A DNA stretch of 64,000 bases from Bromus sterilis (GCA_950022295.1 OX465597.1:260091016-260155015); one strand, 5' to 3'. Numbered from the stretch's first letter, positions 45,510-57,805 are shown. Notes: generated by a model from the letters alone, not told the origin. Made by a program: numbers and translations.

Positions 45510-47832
45510 ATGGCAGGCGGGGATAAGTTGAGGATAGCACCTGGCCAGCTACGGAGACAGTTGTTGCAGAGCTTTGCCGAGGAGCCCCGTGGGAGAGGCG
45601 GAGGAAAGAAGAGAGGCAGAGGACGTGGTCGCGGGAAAGGGAGGCTGCCTAATAGGAGCCAGTCGCCACCACCCTCAGCTACTTCAGTCTCAGCCACTTC
45701 ACCCCTGCAGACAAGGGTGTCACCGGTGCGGGATCCTCCCGTCCAGGAGCGGACACCGATGCAGGATCCTCCCATCCAGGAGCCGACACCCTCACATGAG
45801 GAGTGGGGGAGTTGGGGGGACGGTGAGGGGGCTGGGGCGGATGCGGAGGCTGAGGTTGAGGTGGAGAATGAGGGGGCTAAGGCGGAGGATGAGAGGGCTG
45901 AGGCGGAGGATGAGGGCCCGTCTGCCAGCAAGTCGGTCTACCAACGTGGTATGACACGAGTTCCGGACGGATTAGAGTTGCAGCACAGGGCGTTGATTTC
46001 GCGAGATGGCGAGAAGTAAGTTGATGTCTATTGTGTACCTTATATCATTATTTTCCACCAAGTAGCTAATTTCTTTGCCTTCTCATTATGCAGGGGGTGG
46101 AATTACCCGGAGAATACCCAGAATCCAAACTGCCTCCTTGGTGCTTTGCTTAGGGAGCACTTTCCCGGGCTAGTGCAGTTGCCCGGGGAGGGTATGGTTC
46201 CCGAGCCAGGACTCAAGTGGGAGCACTACCAAGCCGCGCTGCTCCCGGAAAACACTCACGTGAACGGTGTTGTTTGCACGAGCGTGGCCGACAAGGTGTT
46301 GGCTGATTTTTGGGTAACTATTATTTTACCCAATAATAAGTATACAATATCCAATGTTATATCTTGTTATTTCCTATTCATCTGTGCATATATATGGCAT
46401 AATTGCAGAGTTACCATAGGGTCGAGGAGGGGACGGAGGAGGCGGCCAAGAAGAATCTCGAGAAAGAGTGCAAGAGATTATTGAATAACACGAGGCATGA
46501 GATGCGTGTTCAGGTCGTTCGAGATTGGTACGCCAAGCAAAACGAGCCGAAGACGAAGGCTGAATGTCGAAAGCTTTTCCCTGACAAGACCCAGTACATG
46601 GAGGTACGTAGATTCCTTAGTTACATTCTTTATTAGTTATGTTAGGGCTAGTTACAATACTTAGTTTCATTCATAGGTGCCCCCGAGATGGTTGGCCGAT
46701 AAGATGGATTGTTGGGAGATGATAGTGGACAAGTGGTGCACAGATGCTTGGTTGACCACCCACAATGTGGCCAAGGAGCGTCGTGCCCAATTGGTTGGTG
46801 TGCCACACCACCAAGTAAATGCCAACATCAAGCAATACGCCAAAAAATGGGTATGTGTGCCTTGTTTTCTTTCATCATTAATTCATTTGTGCATTATTTT
46901 TGTTGTACTAACTCTTTGCCTTTTCTTGTAGGCCAAACACCATAACCAGCCCGAGCCTCAGGGATACGCCGCGTTTGGCATGGCCCATAAGGGCTCGTAC
47001 AAGACGACGACACCATATTCTGAGGGGGACGGGCCATCGGCGTACACAAGCCTGTCCGCCTACAACAAGATGACGTCTTATTCTCAGGTTGTCAAACAAC
47101 TGCGCGGCCCTGACTTCGACCCGAGCCTGAATCCTATGGATGCGGAGGCGTTGATGATCTCTGGTGGCGGTCAGAGTCATGGCACGGTGACCATGTGTGA
47201 TGGCTTCGTCCCTATCACTAAGTCTCTATCTCAGATCAAGGCGAGGCAAACTAGCTCGGCTCCTGTAATACGGCAACGCGCGAGGCCAGTTGATCTTGCC
47301 ATCGAGGTTAGTTTTCCTTCATTATTTCTTTAGTCCATTTGACCCTGGATGGATGATGATGAGAAGTGGTTGCACGCCGCACTTGAGAAGGAGAGGGAGG
47401 CCACCAGACTCTTGTAGGAGGAGAGGGACCGGAATACACAGAGGCTGCTGGAGGAGGAGAGGGCACGCAATAATGCCCATGCGAAGGCTATGCACGACTC
47501 CGTTGCGGTAAGTCAGTTGTGTGGGAAGCAAGGCTATGTGTGAGAAGCAACAAGACTATTTCTTTGACTTCTCGAAAACTAATTTGTAGGCTATGTGTGA
47601 GAAGCAAGGTTTGCCCCCCCCCTCTGCCGATGCCTTCTCCGGTGGGAACGGTGAGTTCCCTTTCAATGACCAACCTTGCATGGTCTTATATCATTGTATG
47701 TTGCCATGCTAACCACATATTTCAACTCTTGCCTTGTTGCAGCATCATTCCACAGTCGCATCCCACAATCCCTCTCCCGGTGAGAGCCCTACCAACCCGG
47801 CGACCAACCGAGATGGTGCTTCTCCTCCGTGA
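45510..47832 (+). pseudogene. Second CACTA gene, Transposase_24 (Ptta/En-Spm) type, multi-exon
   Basis: The exons I can place are 45510-46015, 46094-46313, 46409-46603, 46677-46850, 46932-47306, 47334-47507, 47590-47650 and 47743-47832. All internal junctions are GT-AG and keep frame through exon 5. Exon 1 is basic and then Pro/acidic-rich (GRGGGKKRGRGRGRGKG). Exons 2-5 give the family core: WNYPENTQNPNCLLG, LREHFPGLVQLPG, VPPRWLADKMDCWEMIVDKWC, AHKGSYKTTTPYSEGDGP and LSQIKARQTSSAP. Exon 6 is a Glu/Arg helix with TGA and TAG stops. A nine-C run in exon 7 seems one base too long, because the final exon reads well only in the next frame. It is probably the TnpA-like partner that binds the subterminal repeats (inference). 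Confidence 0.82.
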
Positions 47833-48683
47833 CTTGGCATTTGGTAAGTTATTCCTCTCCTTCTTATTCTTATTGTTTAGCTCAACTTAGACTATGCCAT
47901 GCTTTAGTTAGCTTAGTAAATTCTAGTTAGGCAAAAAAATGCATAATTAGCTTAATTACATAAAAAATTACATAATTAGCTTACTTACCTCAATAATGAC
48001 ATAGACTTTGCTTATTTGGTACAAACATGACATAATTACTTGATAACACCAAAAATAGCATAATTAGTTGATATTAGAGCTCAAAAATGACATAATTACT
48101 TTAGAAAGTTTCAAAAGAAACCAGAAGAGAAGAACAAAATAGAAGAGAAGAACAAAGAAGAGATGAAGAAATAAGAGAAGAAGAAAGAGGAGAAAAAGAT
48201 AGATTAAGAAGAAACAAATCTTCTTATTCTTCCTTTTTCTCTTCTTTCTTTTTCTCTATCTTTTTCTTCTTCTTCTTCTTCTTCTTCTTCTTGTTCTTGT
48301 GTTCTTCTTCTTCTTCTTCTTCTTCTTGTTCTTGTGTTCTTCTTCTTCTTCTTGTTCTTCTAATTACTTATCGCTAAATTCTTTCTTCTTCTCATTATTA
48401 AGATTTTAATAAAGCAGCATGGCCCATGGATGGATGCTCCAGGGACTCTACTTGTAGTGTTAGATGCTTTGTAATGCACTTGTACTTGCGGATGCACTTG
48501 TGATTCTTTGTGAGGCTTTGTGATGCCATCTTGTTGTTTGCACTTTAAATCCTTTGTGATGCACTTGTGATGCACTTGTGGTGCTGTTTAGGGCCTGGCA
48601 GAAATATATATTGTGTTATTTATATTATTGTTTGAAAATGCAGGGAATTAACATAAATTAATTATAAAAAAAATAGAGAGGGT
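47833..48683 (+). other. CACTA 3' region with TTC microsatellites
   Basis: There is no coding sequence. A purine-rich GAAGAA stretch (about 48115-48210) faces a pyrimidine-rich TTCTTC stretch (48216-48362), and together they could fold. Short TGATGCACTTGTG direct repeats lie at about 48470-48580. Confidence 0.65.
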
Positions 48684-49197
48684 CTTTGCCGTCAGCTTAC
48701 TGACGGCAAAGCCTTTGCCGTCGGTGGGCTGACGGCAAAGAAGGACACGTGGCAGTAAACTGTTCAATCTGGCAACTCTGGGACGGCCAAATGTCCCAGG
48801 TTATCGGCTTTGCCGTCAGCTGGACTGTGGCTGACGGCAAAGAGTGGACCCACGTGGCAGCGGCCGTAGCTCCCCTGGCAAGCATGGCCCACAAGCAGCA
48901 GCAAACTTTGCCGTCAGCTGGGCTGTGGCTGACGGCAAAGCCTGCCGTTAACCCTCTAACGGGGCTGGGCTGAAGACGTTGCCATCAAGGCTCTATGCCG
49001 TCAGCCTCGGGCCCCTAGCTGACGGCACAGTCTTTGCCATCGGTCGATTTCCGGCTGACGGCAGAGAACCTGTTTGCCGATAAAATCGTGGCCAGCCTCT
49101 TTGCCGACAGCAAACTGACGGCAAAGCCTTTGCCGTCGGTTAAAGTGGCCTTTGCCGTCAGCTATGGCTGACGGCAAACCAGCAGATTCCAGTAGTG
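48684..49197. repeat. Right subterminal and terminal repeats of the CACTA element
   Basis: At least six TTTGCCGTCAGC...GCTGACGGCAAAG pairs are present, several separated by only 4-12 bases (48684, 48710, 48809, 48907, 49086, 49151), so they form small hairpins. The terminus is CCAGTAGTG. Confidence 0.85.
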
Positions 49198-49200
49198 AGA

Positions 49201-49960
49201 GTACACTCACATACCATGAGTCGAGGATGCGCAAGGATAACCAAACCCCATACACTCCTCCTCGGGGTACTTGTCTCTTTGTGAACCTCCTTATTAGATT
49301 GAGAGTTACTGATAATAAGTGCATGAGTTCTTCGGACTAATGTAAGTATTGAAAGTTGACACTTCCACCTCCTCATATTTGCTAGCCTCTCATGTGCCGT
49401 GCATTGCCTTCTTCTCACTCCGAGAGTTGGCGTCCACCTTCGCCGGTACATCCAAACCCTTGGCATGATACACTCTATCATCATAAACCTCCTTATATCT
49501 TAACTCAAAACAGCCGGCATACCTACCTATCAAGGCATTACCATAGCCTTTCCGAGATATATTGCCATGCAACATCCACCTCTTCATGACTTGATCTTCA
49601 TGTCATACATCTTCCTGCTACACTGGCAGCGGCATACATTACATACATCATGATAGCTACATCTTCTTTATGATTTGAGTACCTTGTAAAGTGTGAAAGA
49701 TCTTCTATACCCTCTTGTAAATTAGAGTGTTTCCCTTAAGTGAGGCAAATATCCCAAATTGGAAAAAATAACAGATCCCAAAGAGGACAAATGAGAGATA
49801 AATAGAAAGAGCCATTGAGGCAACCAAAAAAATACAAAAAATAGAAAAAAAGAGAGAAAGGGGAAACACTTCTATCGTTTTGAAAGATCCACACTAGTAC
49901 TCCCTCTTATACTTTTATTCCATAGAGATGATCATTCATGCATATAGCCATGTGGGGACC
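49201..49960 (+). other. Outer Athila internal region between CACTA and the second Athila
   Basis: It continues the sequence broken at 39892. No open frame is credible. The second Athila derivative inserted after GGACC at 49956-49960. Confidence 0.6.
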
Positions 49961-51473
49961 TGATGACCCTCAACGTAAAGGGATCTATTGCAGCATTTTC
50001 GATAAGTAAGAGGGTCGAACCCAACAAGGAGAGAAAGGTATTGATAGCTGATTTTAGACAAGGAATAACTGCAAGCACTGAAAGATAACTTTTTAGGGGT
50101 TTTCGGTGTAAGCAATGATAAGATAAATACAAGAAAAGTAAATGGCGCTGAGGAGCAGCAAGTGGCCCAATCCTTTTGATCAAAGGATAAGCCTGGAAAC
50201 TGAACTTTTAAAGACTAAAGCGTTCTTGAGGACACATGGAGAGGTAGTCACGTGCTTTCGCCATACTCCGTATCGATAACAAGTGTTGTGCTGATAAGTG
50301 TTGAGTGGGTGGATCTATGCTAGCACACCTTCTAGACTAAGATAAGTGCACTCTTATGATTAAGCATCTTGCAAGCATCCGCAAATACAAGATAGGAATT
50401 AAGGAAAAGGCTAACCACAACAATAAGATCAAGTATCCTGTATTCCCTTGTGCAAAAGTGTGCAAACTGGGTTCAGGTTTCTGTCACTCCGGCAACCCAC
50501 CGTAAGCATTCTTAATACACAATGTATTACCCTAGGTCCTTAAGAAGGCGAAGTGTTGAGTGTTCGACTCACACAACACCACTAGGAAAATAACAACACA
50601 ACTTAAATATGAAACAACACAAATTACTTCAACATCATATGACTACTAGCAACTAGACTTCTCCCATGTCCTCAAGAACTAAATTAACTACTCACAAGAT
50701 ATAAAATAGATCATGATCAGAGGTGATACATATATGATAAACAATCTGGACATAATGATATTTCTCCAACAAAACTCAATAGCATTCACCACAAAGTAGT
50801 AATCAACACCGGTAGAGTAGAGAGGATAGATAGTTCGGATTACAACACAAGATTAACTTGTGAGGTGAGATTGGATGGTGGTGGAGATGGTGCTGATGTT
50901 GGGGATGATGTTGATGATGATCTCGATGATGCCCGTGACGATGGTGATGACGATGGCGATGATCTCCCCTTCCGGGAGGTGATCTCCTCGGTGGAATATG
51001 CCCGTCAGAGAACCCTTTTCTTCTCTGTAGGTTTCTGCCACGGAGCGGCGGCGGAACTCCATAAAACATCTCTCTTTTTATGTTTTCGCGTAACAAGGAG
51101 TATATAGGCCAGAGGGGGGAGCCGGGAGTGGCCCCAGGGCTCCAGGCGCCCTCCCGACGCGACCAGGGGTGTGGCCGCGCCAGGTGGCCGCCTGGGGCTC
51201 CTGTGGCCCCCCTCTAGCCCCTCTTCGGCGAGTCTTCGTTAATTTTCTGGAAAATACCCCCCGTTGATTTTCAGGTAATTTGGAGGTATTCATCTTCAGT
51301 AACTCAGCGTCTACTTTTTATCGCTGAATCCTGCGTCTGCTGCTACGGCACTGGAAAGTTGCAAACTGTGTAAAATAAGCCAAAACAACATAAGAACATC
51401 ATTATAATATGAAATATATCAATGAATAAGGATGAATTACAATATAAAATAGTGATGCAATTTGGACGTATCA
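49961..51473 (-). repeat. 3' LTR of the Athila derivative (left copy)
   Basis: It starts TGATGACCCTC and ends GGACGTATCA. It contains the GAT-rich array and a GC-rich core (51105-51230). Confidence 0.92.
50872..50964. repeat. GAT-type trinucleotide array in the Athila derivative LTR (other copy about 56520-56611)
   Basis: Degenerate GATGGTGATGAC and GATGATGTTGAT repeats span about 90 bp in both LTR copies, so the array predates this insertion. Confidence 0.8.
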
Positions 51474-53122
51474 AGTCCCGCAAGCTTAGACCTCGCTTGT
51501 CCCCAAGCAAAAATTGAGCCCGGTAAACCTGTCCACAATTTTAGAGAGTGAAGTGTCGATAAATAAAATACGGACAAGAAGCATCATGATCTTTTCACCA
51601 AACTCAAACATCCTCAACAACAACCTCCATCTCATAAAGACCTTATGACAGAGTAATAACAATTATAATGAAAAATAGGGCTAAGAAAACTCATCAAATC
51701 ATGGCAAACAAGTCCTTTGGTTAAGAACAACTAATAGCTTTTACCTTTGCTCTTTCTCTTTATACTTTGAGGAAACAATTTGGAACTTTTTGAAAGAACA
51801 AGCTATTAGTCAGGAAGTGCAAATGCTAACACAAAGGAAGATGTTTGCTTGGCAAATGCTTTTGCAAACAACTTACTTATCAAGAGATAATGTCAACAAT
51901 GATATGGCATGGCAAAACTTTAATGCAGCATTATATTGATGAATCTCTATCAGCATCAAGAATTTGTTCTCTTTGGGAAAGGAGGAAGTACGGACAACTA
52001 ACTCAACATAAAGTAAAGGAAAAAGCCTTGTTAAAGGCAAGCAGGGAAAACTCAAGTGCTATCCTTAAATCAAACAGAATGAAAACAAGTTTTGAGAGGT
52101 GCATGATTTGTGAACGAATGCTAATAGATAACTCAATTGCTTCTCAGATTGGACAAGTTTCATGGAACGTCTCCCAAACGGGGACGGTCACATCCCCGCA
52201 ATCTCCTTTGTTTATCACTGCCAAAGTTTTCTGATTTCTCGTGAACAAAGCATGAAGGAGGGTTTGTTTGTTGTATTCTCTTTTGTGAGCTGGGCGCACT
52301 CATGCCAGTTCCTCCACGCATTAGGGGTTTGCTGATTAGACATGCAATCCGGGGGTAAAACTTGTCCAACTTAAGAAGATCATGAGTTAACTACTACTTC
52401 CTCATGAGCTAAAACAGGGGCACAAAATAGAAGATTTTGAAAATCTAAGGATAACACAAAAATTCTATGCTTTAGGAGTGGTAGTGGAATACCACGAATA
52501 GGAAGGTATGGTGGACTCATATGGAAGATACTGGTTTCAGGGTATGGATGTACAAGCAGAATTCCTCTTAGTACAGACGTTTGGCGAGCAAAGGCTTTGA
52601 GAAAACAGACAATTGATGATGACTTGGATGCAAAGAAATATAAAGCATAAACATTAAAATAAGCATGGCACATCAAGTTGTCTTCCTTGTCAACATAACA
52701 CTACAAGCATAATAACAAAGAGGGTTTTGGCTATGTCACTACTTTGAGAAAAACATGCTTGTTGTTATAACCAAAGATATGTTTGCCAAGATTAAATAAA
52801 GTTTTCAACGCCATACTTGATATAAGGTCGATACTCCCCATAAGAATAATCATAAGGTCGATTGCGTGAAGAGAGTACCGAGTGCAGCGAAGGGATCAAT
52901 AGAATTCTCATTAATATTCCATCATAGATGACTCCACACTCACGGATACATAACTCTCCAAAAAGGAGTGATAGACCTCAAAGCAAACACCTATTTTATA
53001 AGATAACTCCCCTATACATGATACGACTCTACTTGACTCTAAAAGACATAGATAAAGATAAAAATACCGGGCACTCCCCCAAGCTTGGAACAAGCTAAGG
53101 GGATGCCAATACCCAAGGAGAT
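51474..53122 (-). other. 3' non-coding internal region of the Athila derivative
   Basis: It lies between the coding stop and the 3' LTR on the minus strand. A purine-containing tract, AAGCTTGCGGGACT, directly precedes the LTR and is the presumed polypurine tract. No credible gene was found. Confidence 0.6.
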
Positions 53123-55462
53123 TTACTCCTTATCCTTGTTCTTGTCGGTCACGTACTCCTTGGCGAAGCGCTTCCATGGCAGTTGTTCTCCAGTCTCGAA
53201 GGACATTCCCGTCTCCAGGATCCTGCACTCAGCACCCAAACCCATGCGCAGAAACTTTAGTTCATACTCACAGTTTTGGTTCTGCAGATCATAGATCTGT
53301 ACTTGGAGCCCATAAACTTTTTCTTCTAGTGCGGCCAAACTTGACCACATCTCCTTCTTGTGGGAAGCCTCTATCTCTTTCATGATGTCGAAGTTAGCTT
53401 GAACACCACGCTCCACCATCTTCTTGAACTTGAAGACCTGATGTTCCACCTCCTTCAGCCGCTCCTCGGTGCTCTCCTCCTTCACTGGTCCCTTAAGATC
53501 CTCCTTGTGTAGGTCACCATCCTCCACACGAAGGATCTGGCGGTGCTTCTTCACCTCAGCGAGGTAAGGGTTGATGACGTTGACGACGAACTTGTCCTTC
53601 GGGGAACTTGGGGAAGCCATGGCACCTAGGTGTTTGCGAAGTACTTCCAATAGTCGCTCTTCTTCATACCCTGAAAGGTTAGAATTGATAATAAAATGAT
53701 ATACTTTCTTTTCATCTAAATAAGCATATTTGATTGTATTAGGAAGAGGTTTAAGATCAAACACTAGATCTTCTTTTCGTTGCGATAAAATTCCCAAAGG
53801 CTCAACTGGAAGGTTGTGCTTTAGGATAGCAGGTTGTCTTAAGAATATTTCGTTGAGCTCATTCCTCTCCTGCATATGCAAATCATTCTTGTGGTCCTCC
53901 ATATATTGCTGCAAAGGATCATTAGGAGGAATAGCAATGGAAGCAATATCTTCAATAATCTTATCATTACTAGGCAATTCAGTACCACGAGGCTTCTTAG
54001 AGAACTTAGAAAAGTAAAATTCATATGGCTCACCATTGAATTCAACAGAAACTTTACCTTTCTTGCAATCTATTATAGCTTTACAGGTTCTGAGAAAAGG
54101 TCTACCGAAAATAATGGGACAAAAATTATCCCTTACTGAACCAAGTACAAGAAAGTCAGTAGGATATTTTACCTTTCCGCATAAGACTTCAACGTCTCTC
54201 ACAATTCCGATAGGATAGATAGGTGCTATGTTTGCAAGATGAATAGTAACATCAACTTCTTCAAGTTCACAAGGTGAAATTTCACCCATGATCTCTTGAT
54301 AAAGTGAATACGAGATAGAACTAGCACTCGATCCCAAATTGCATAGCCCGTAATAATTGTGATCTCATATTTTAACAGATACTACTGGAGTACCTGAAAT
54401 TGGGCCTTTATTCTTGGTTGTGACAAGGTTAGTGGAAAAAACACAAAAATTTATATTGGAATCTAAAGCATCATTAGTAATAAGATCGTTAACCAATGCA
54501 ACTTGATGATCGACCTTGATCTGGTCCTCAGGCTCATCAATTCTTCTCTCAATCTTATTCATTATGCCTGTCACGAAAGAATGATCCCTTATTCTTACGG
54601 GAAAAGGGGGCTTTTCATATATAACTGCAGGCACAATAGGGTCAGCAACATGAATATCAATAGGTAATTCTTGGAAGGGTTTATGATGATGATTCTTCTT
54701 CTTCTTAGAAGAGTCAATATGAGAGGCAAAGTCCTTACAAAAATCAATCATCAGATGGGAATCAAGACCAATATTGGAGCAAAATGTATTAAAGTAATCA
54801 GTTTTCACATACCTCTCTATATAATCATGCTCATAATTAATAGTGGATTCAATACCTTTATCTATTTCCCAATCTTCGGTATTCTTCTGGATCCTTTCAA
54901 GGAGGTCCCACCTTTCCTCAATGCTTTTTTTCTGAAATACCCCACTAGAGGAGGCATCCAACATCTCCTTATCCTGGCGAGAAAGTCTAGCATAAAAATT
55001 TGTAAGTATAGTTTACTTGGGGAGCTCATGAATAGGACATTTGAGCATCAGGGATTTCAATCTCCCCCAAGGTTGAGCGATGCTTTCTCCGTCACGAGAC
55101 CTAAATTTATAGATATAATTCCTGTCTCGATGAATTTCATGAAGGGGATAAAACTTAGTATAAAAGCGAGACATAAGCTCATGCCATTCAAGCAAATGAT
55201 AGTTATCGAGAAGCTTATACCAATCTGAAGCTTTATCTATAAGCGATACGGAGAACAATTTCTTCATGACAAACTCCATTGATACACCTGCAAGCTTAAA
55301 TAGTGAACATAGTTGTGACAAATATAGCAAGTGTTCACTGGGATGTCTGTCTCCTGCATAACGATTAGCCAAAACACAATTGATTATACCAATTGGTATT
55401 TTATAAGGCACAATTTCAGTAGGGGAAGGTACAACCACCACAGATGTGGGGTTTTTCCCCAT
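53123..55462 (-). pseudogene. Fused gag-protease / coiled-coil frame of the Athila derivative
   Basis: One frame runs from ATG at 55462 to 53123 with TAA at 55013-55015 and a stop at 54365-54367. The first part is Athila gag (YLSQLCSLFKLAGVSMEFVMKKLF; YTKFYPLHEIHRDRN). Next comes a linker with QKKSIEERWDLLERI. The protease-like block LCNLGSSASSIS (about 54310-54345) has the catalytic Asp as Asn, followed by PIIFGRPFLRTCKAIIDCKKGK. At about 53640 the start of an RT region (LLEVLRKHLGAM) passes directly into ASPSSPKDKFVVNVINPYLAEVKK and a long heptad coiled coil (KEVEHQVFKFKKMVERG; LEEKVYGLQVQIYDLQNQN). RT, RNase H and integrase are absent. The C-terminal protein is of a kind common in Triticeae Athila relatives, of unknown function. 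Confidence 0.87.
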
Positions 55463-55576
55463 AAGCTACGACCCAATAGCTAGGTTGTCCATATGGACAA
55501 AGAGCGGCAACAGCAAAATAAAAATAACAAGGTAAAAAAAATTCCTTACCAGCTTCACTTACCAATAGCACTATGC

Positions 55577-55594
55577 TCCCCGGCAACGGTTCCA
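55577..55594 (-). other. Variant Athila primer-binding site
   Basis: On the minus strand TGGAACCGTTGCCGGGGA, with AA in place of the CG found in the outer Athila site at 37200. It lies 12 bases from the LTR at 55607. Confidence 0.8.
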
Positions 55595-55606
55595 GAAAAC
55601 TTTACT

Positions 55607-57112
55607 TGATGACCCTCAACGTAAAGGGATCTATCGCAATATTTTTGATAAGTAAGAGTGTCGAACCCAACGAGGAGCGAAAGGTATTGATAGATGATTT
55701 TGGACAAGGAATAACTGCAAGCACTGAAAGATAACTTTTTAAGGGTTTTCGGTATAAGAAACTATAAGATAAAAACAAGCAAAGTAAATGGCGCTGAGCA
55801 GCAGCAAGTGTCCCAATCCTTTGGAGCAAAGGATAATCCTGGCAACTGAACTTATAAAGACTAAAGCGTTCTTGAGGACACATGGAGAGGTAGTCACGTG
55901 CTTTCGCCATACTCCGTATCGATAACAAGTGTTGTGCTGATAAGTGTTGAGTGGGTGGATCTATGCTAGCACCCCTTCTAGACTAAGATAAGTGCACTCT
56001 TATGATTAAACATCTTGCAAGCATCCGCAAATACAAGATAGGAATTAAGGCAAAGCCTAACCACAACAATAAGATCAAGGATCCATTATTCCCTTGTGCA
56101 AAAGTGTGCAAACTGGGGTTCAGGTTTCTGTCACTCCCGCAACCCACCGTAAGCATTCTTAATACACAATGTATTCCCCTAGGTCCTTAAGAAGGCAAAG
56201 TGTTGAGTGTTCGACTCACACAACACCACTAGGAAAATAACAAAACAACTTAAATATCAAACAACACAAATTACTTCAACATCATATGACTACTAGCAAC
56301 TAGACTTCTCCCATGTCCTCAAGAACTATGGTAACTACTCACAAGACATAAAAGAGATCATGATCAGAGGTGATAAATATATGATAAAAAATATGGACAT
56401 AATGATATTTCTCCAATAAAACTCAATAGCATTCACCACAAAGTAGTAATCAACACCGGTAGAGTAGAGAGGATAGATAGTACAGATTACAACACAAGAT
56501 AAACTTGTGAGGTGAGATTGGATGGTGGTGCAGATGGTGCTGATGTTGGGGGTGATGTTGATGATGATCTCGATGATACCCGTGACGATGGTGATGATGA
56601 TGGCGATGATCTACCCTTCCGGGAGGTGATCTCCACGGCGGAATCTACCCGCCGGAGAGCCCTTTTCTTCTCTGTAGGTTTCCGCCATGGAGCGGCGGCG
56701 GAACTCCGTAAAACTTCTCTCTTTTTAGGTTTTCACGTAACGAGTAGTATATAGGCCAGAGGGGGGGCAGGAGTGGCCCCAGGGCTCCAGGCGCCCTCCC
56801 GGCGCGGCCAGGGGTGGGGCCAGGTGGCCGCCTGGGTCTCCTGTGTCCCCCCTCTGGCCCCTCTTCGGCGAGTCGTCGTTAATCTTCTGGAAAAAACCCC
56901 CCATCGATTTTCAGGTAATTTCGAGGTATTCTTCTTTAGCAACTCAGCGTCCACTTTTTACTGCTGAATCCTGCGTCTGATGCTTCGGCACCGAAAAGTT
57001 GCAAATTGTGTAAAATAAGCCAAAACAACATAAGAAATCATCATAATATGAAATATATCAAAGAATAAGGATGAATTACAATAGAAAATAGTGATGCAAT
57101 TTGGACGTATCA
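55607..57112 (-). repeat. 5' LTR of the Athila derivative (right copy)
   Basis: It pairs with 49961-51473 and is followed by GGACC. Confidence 0.92.
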
Positions 57113-57117
57113 GGACC

Positions 57118-57456
57118 TTCACACTATAGAACTTGGCTTGCATATTCCAAGGATGAGCCTCCTCAAAAAAGCTCTACGTCTTCATGAGAGAGCAAGTTAG
57201 ATTGCGTGCAAGAAGAGCGCAAACACCATTTGGAGACATTCGAGTCACGGACAGTGAGAGCTCTTCCACCTAATGTTCTTTTGTTACTTGTCTCAATGCT
57301 AATATAGACTCTTGCATGTTATGACTTGAATTGAATCACATACTTGATTGCTTTACTTTTCAAAGTTATTATATGGTTGCTAGCATATCACCACAGAAAT
57401 TATGCTTGTTATCATTTACCTACTCGAGGACGAGCAGGAATTAAGTATGGGGATTT
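57118..57456 (+). other. Last internal part of the outer Athila element with presumed polypurine tract
   Basis: There is no gene. It ends CTCGAGGACGAGCAGGAATTAAGTATGGGGATTT, directly before the 3' LTR TGATACG. AAGTATGGGGATTT is the best polypurine candidate. Confidence 0.65.
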
Positions 57457-57805
57457 TGATACGTCCCAAACGTATCGATAATTTCTGCTTGCTCCATGCA
57501 TGTTTTGTGTGATATTGCTATGATCTAGATACACTTTCATACACTTTTGATCATATTTGCACTAACCTATTAAATCAGTGCACCCCAGTGCCAGTTTCTT
57601 TTTTCTGTTGTTTTTCTTTTTCCGTTTTCCCCCATATTAAAAGTGCTCAAAAAATTCGGGAAAATGAGATAAAAAATCAGCGTAAAGGAACATTCCGGAG
57701 TCCCGAAGGGGTGCCAGGGGCCTGGCCGCGCCAGGGGGGTGCCTGGACCTCTGGTGCCCCCTCTGACTGCCCCCTTCTCCTATTTATTCTCCGCCATGGG
57801 AAACT
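57457..57805 (+). repeat. 3' LTR of the outer Athila element, first part
   Basis: It starts TGATACGTCCCAAACG like the 5' copy and is broken at AAACT (57801-57805) by the Tat-type insertion. Confidence 0.87.

Larger units (their letters stand above)
39893..49197 (+). mobile_element. CACTA (En/Spm) DNA transposon, 9.3 kb, degraded autonomous type
   Basis: It starts CACTACTGGAAAAACG and ends ...GATTCCAGTAGTG, inverted termini with the CACTA signature. The 3-bp target duplication AGA lies at 39890-39892 and 49198-49200. Subterminal blocks on both ends carry many TTTGCCGTCAGC and GCTGACGGCAAA words. Two genes lie inside, both on the plus strand: a TNP2-type transposase (41814-45369) and a Transposase_24-type gene (45510-47832). 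Both carry stops, so this copy is no longer autonomous. It inserted into the internal region of the Athila element. Confidence 0.93.
49961..57112 (-). mobile_element. Athila-derived non-autonomous element without RT, 7.2 kb, minus orientation
   Basis: LTRs of 1513 bp (49961-51473) and 1506 bp (55607-57112) run from TGATGACCCTCAACG to GACGTATCA. GGACC duplications lie at 49956-49960 and 57113-57117. The primer site at 55577-55594 is a variant Athila site. The only coding frame joins gag-protease to a coiled-coil protein and lacks RT, RNase H and integrase. Sampled LTR sequence differs at about one base in twelve by eye. Such elements need enzymes from a relative to move. Confidence 0.92.

Noticed and set aside
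48216..48362. Possible coding Phe/Leu or Glu/Lys tract
   Set aside because: It is a TTC microsatellite with many stops in surrounding frames.
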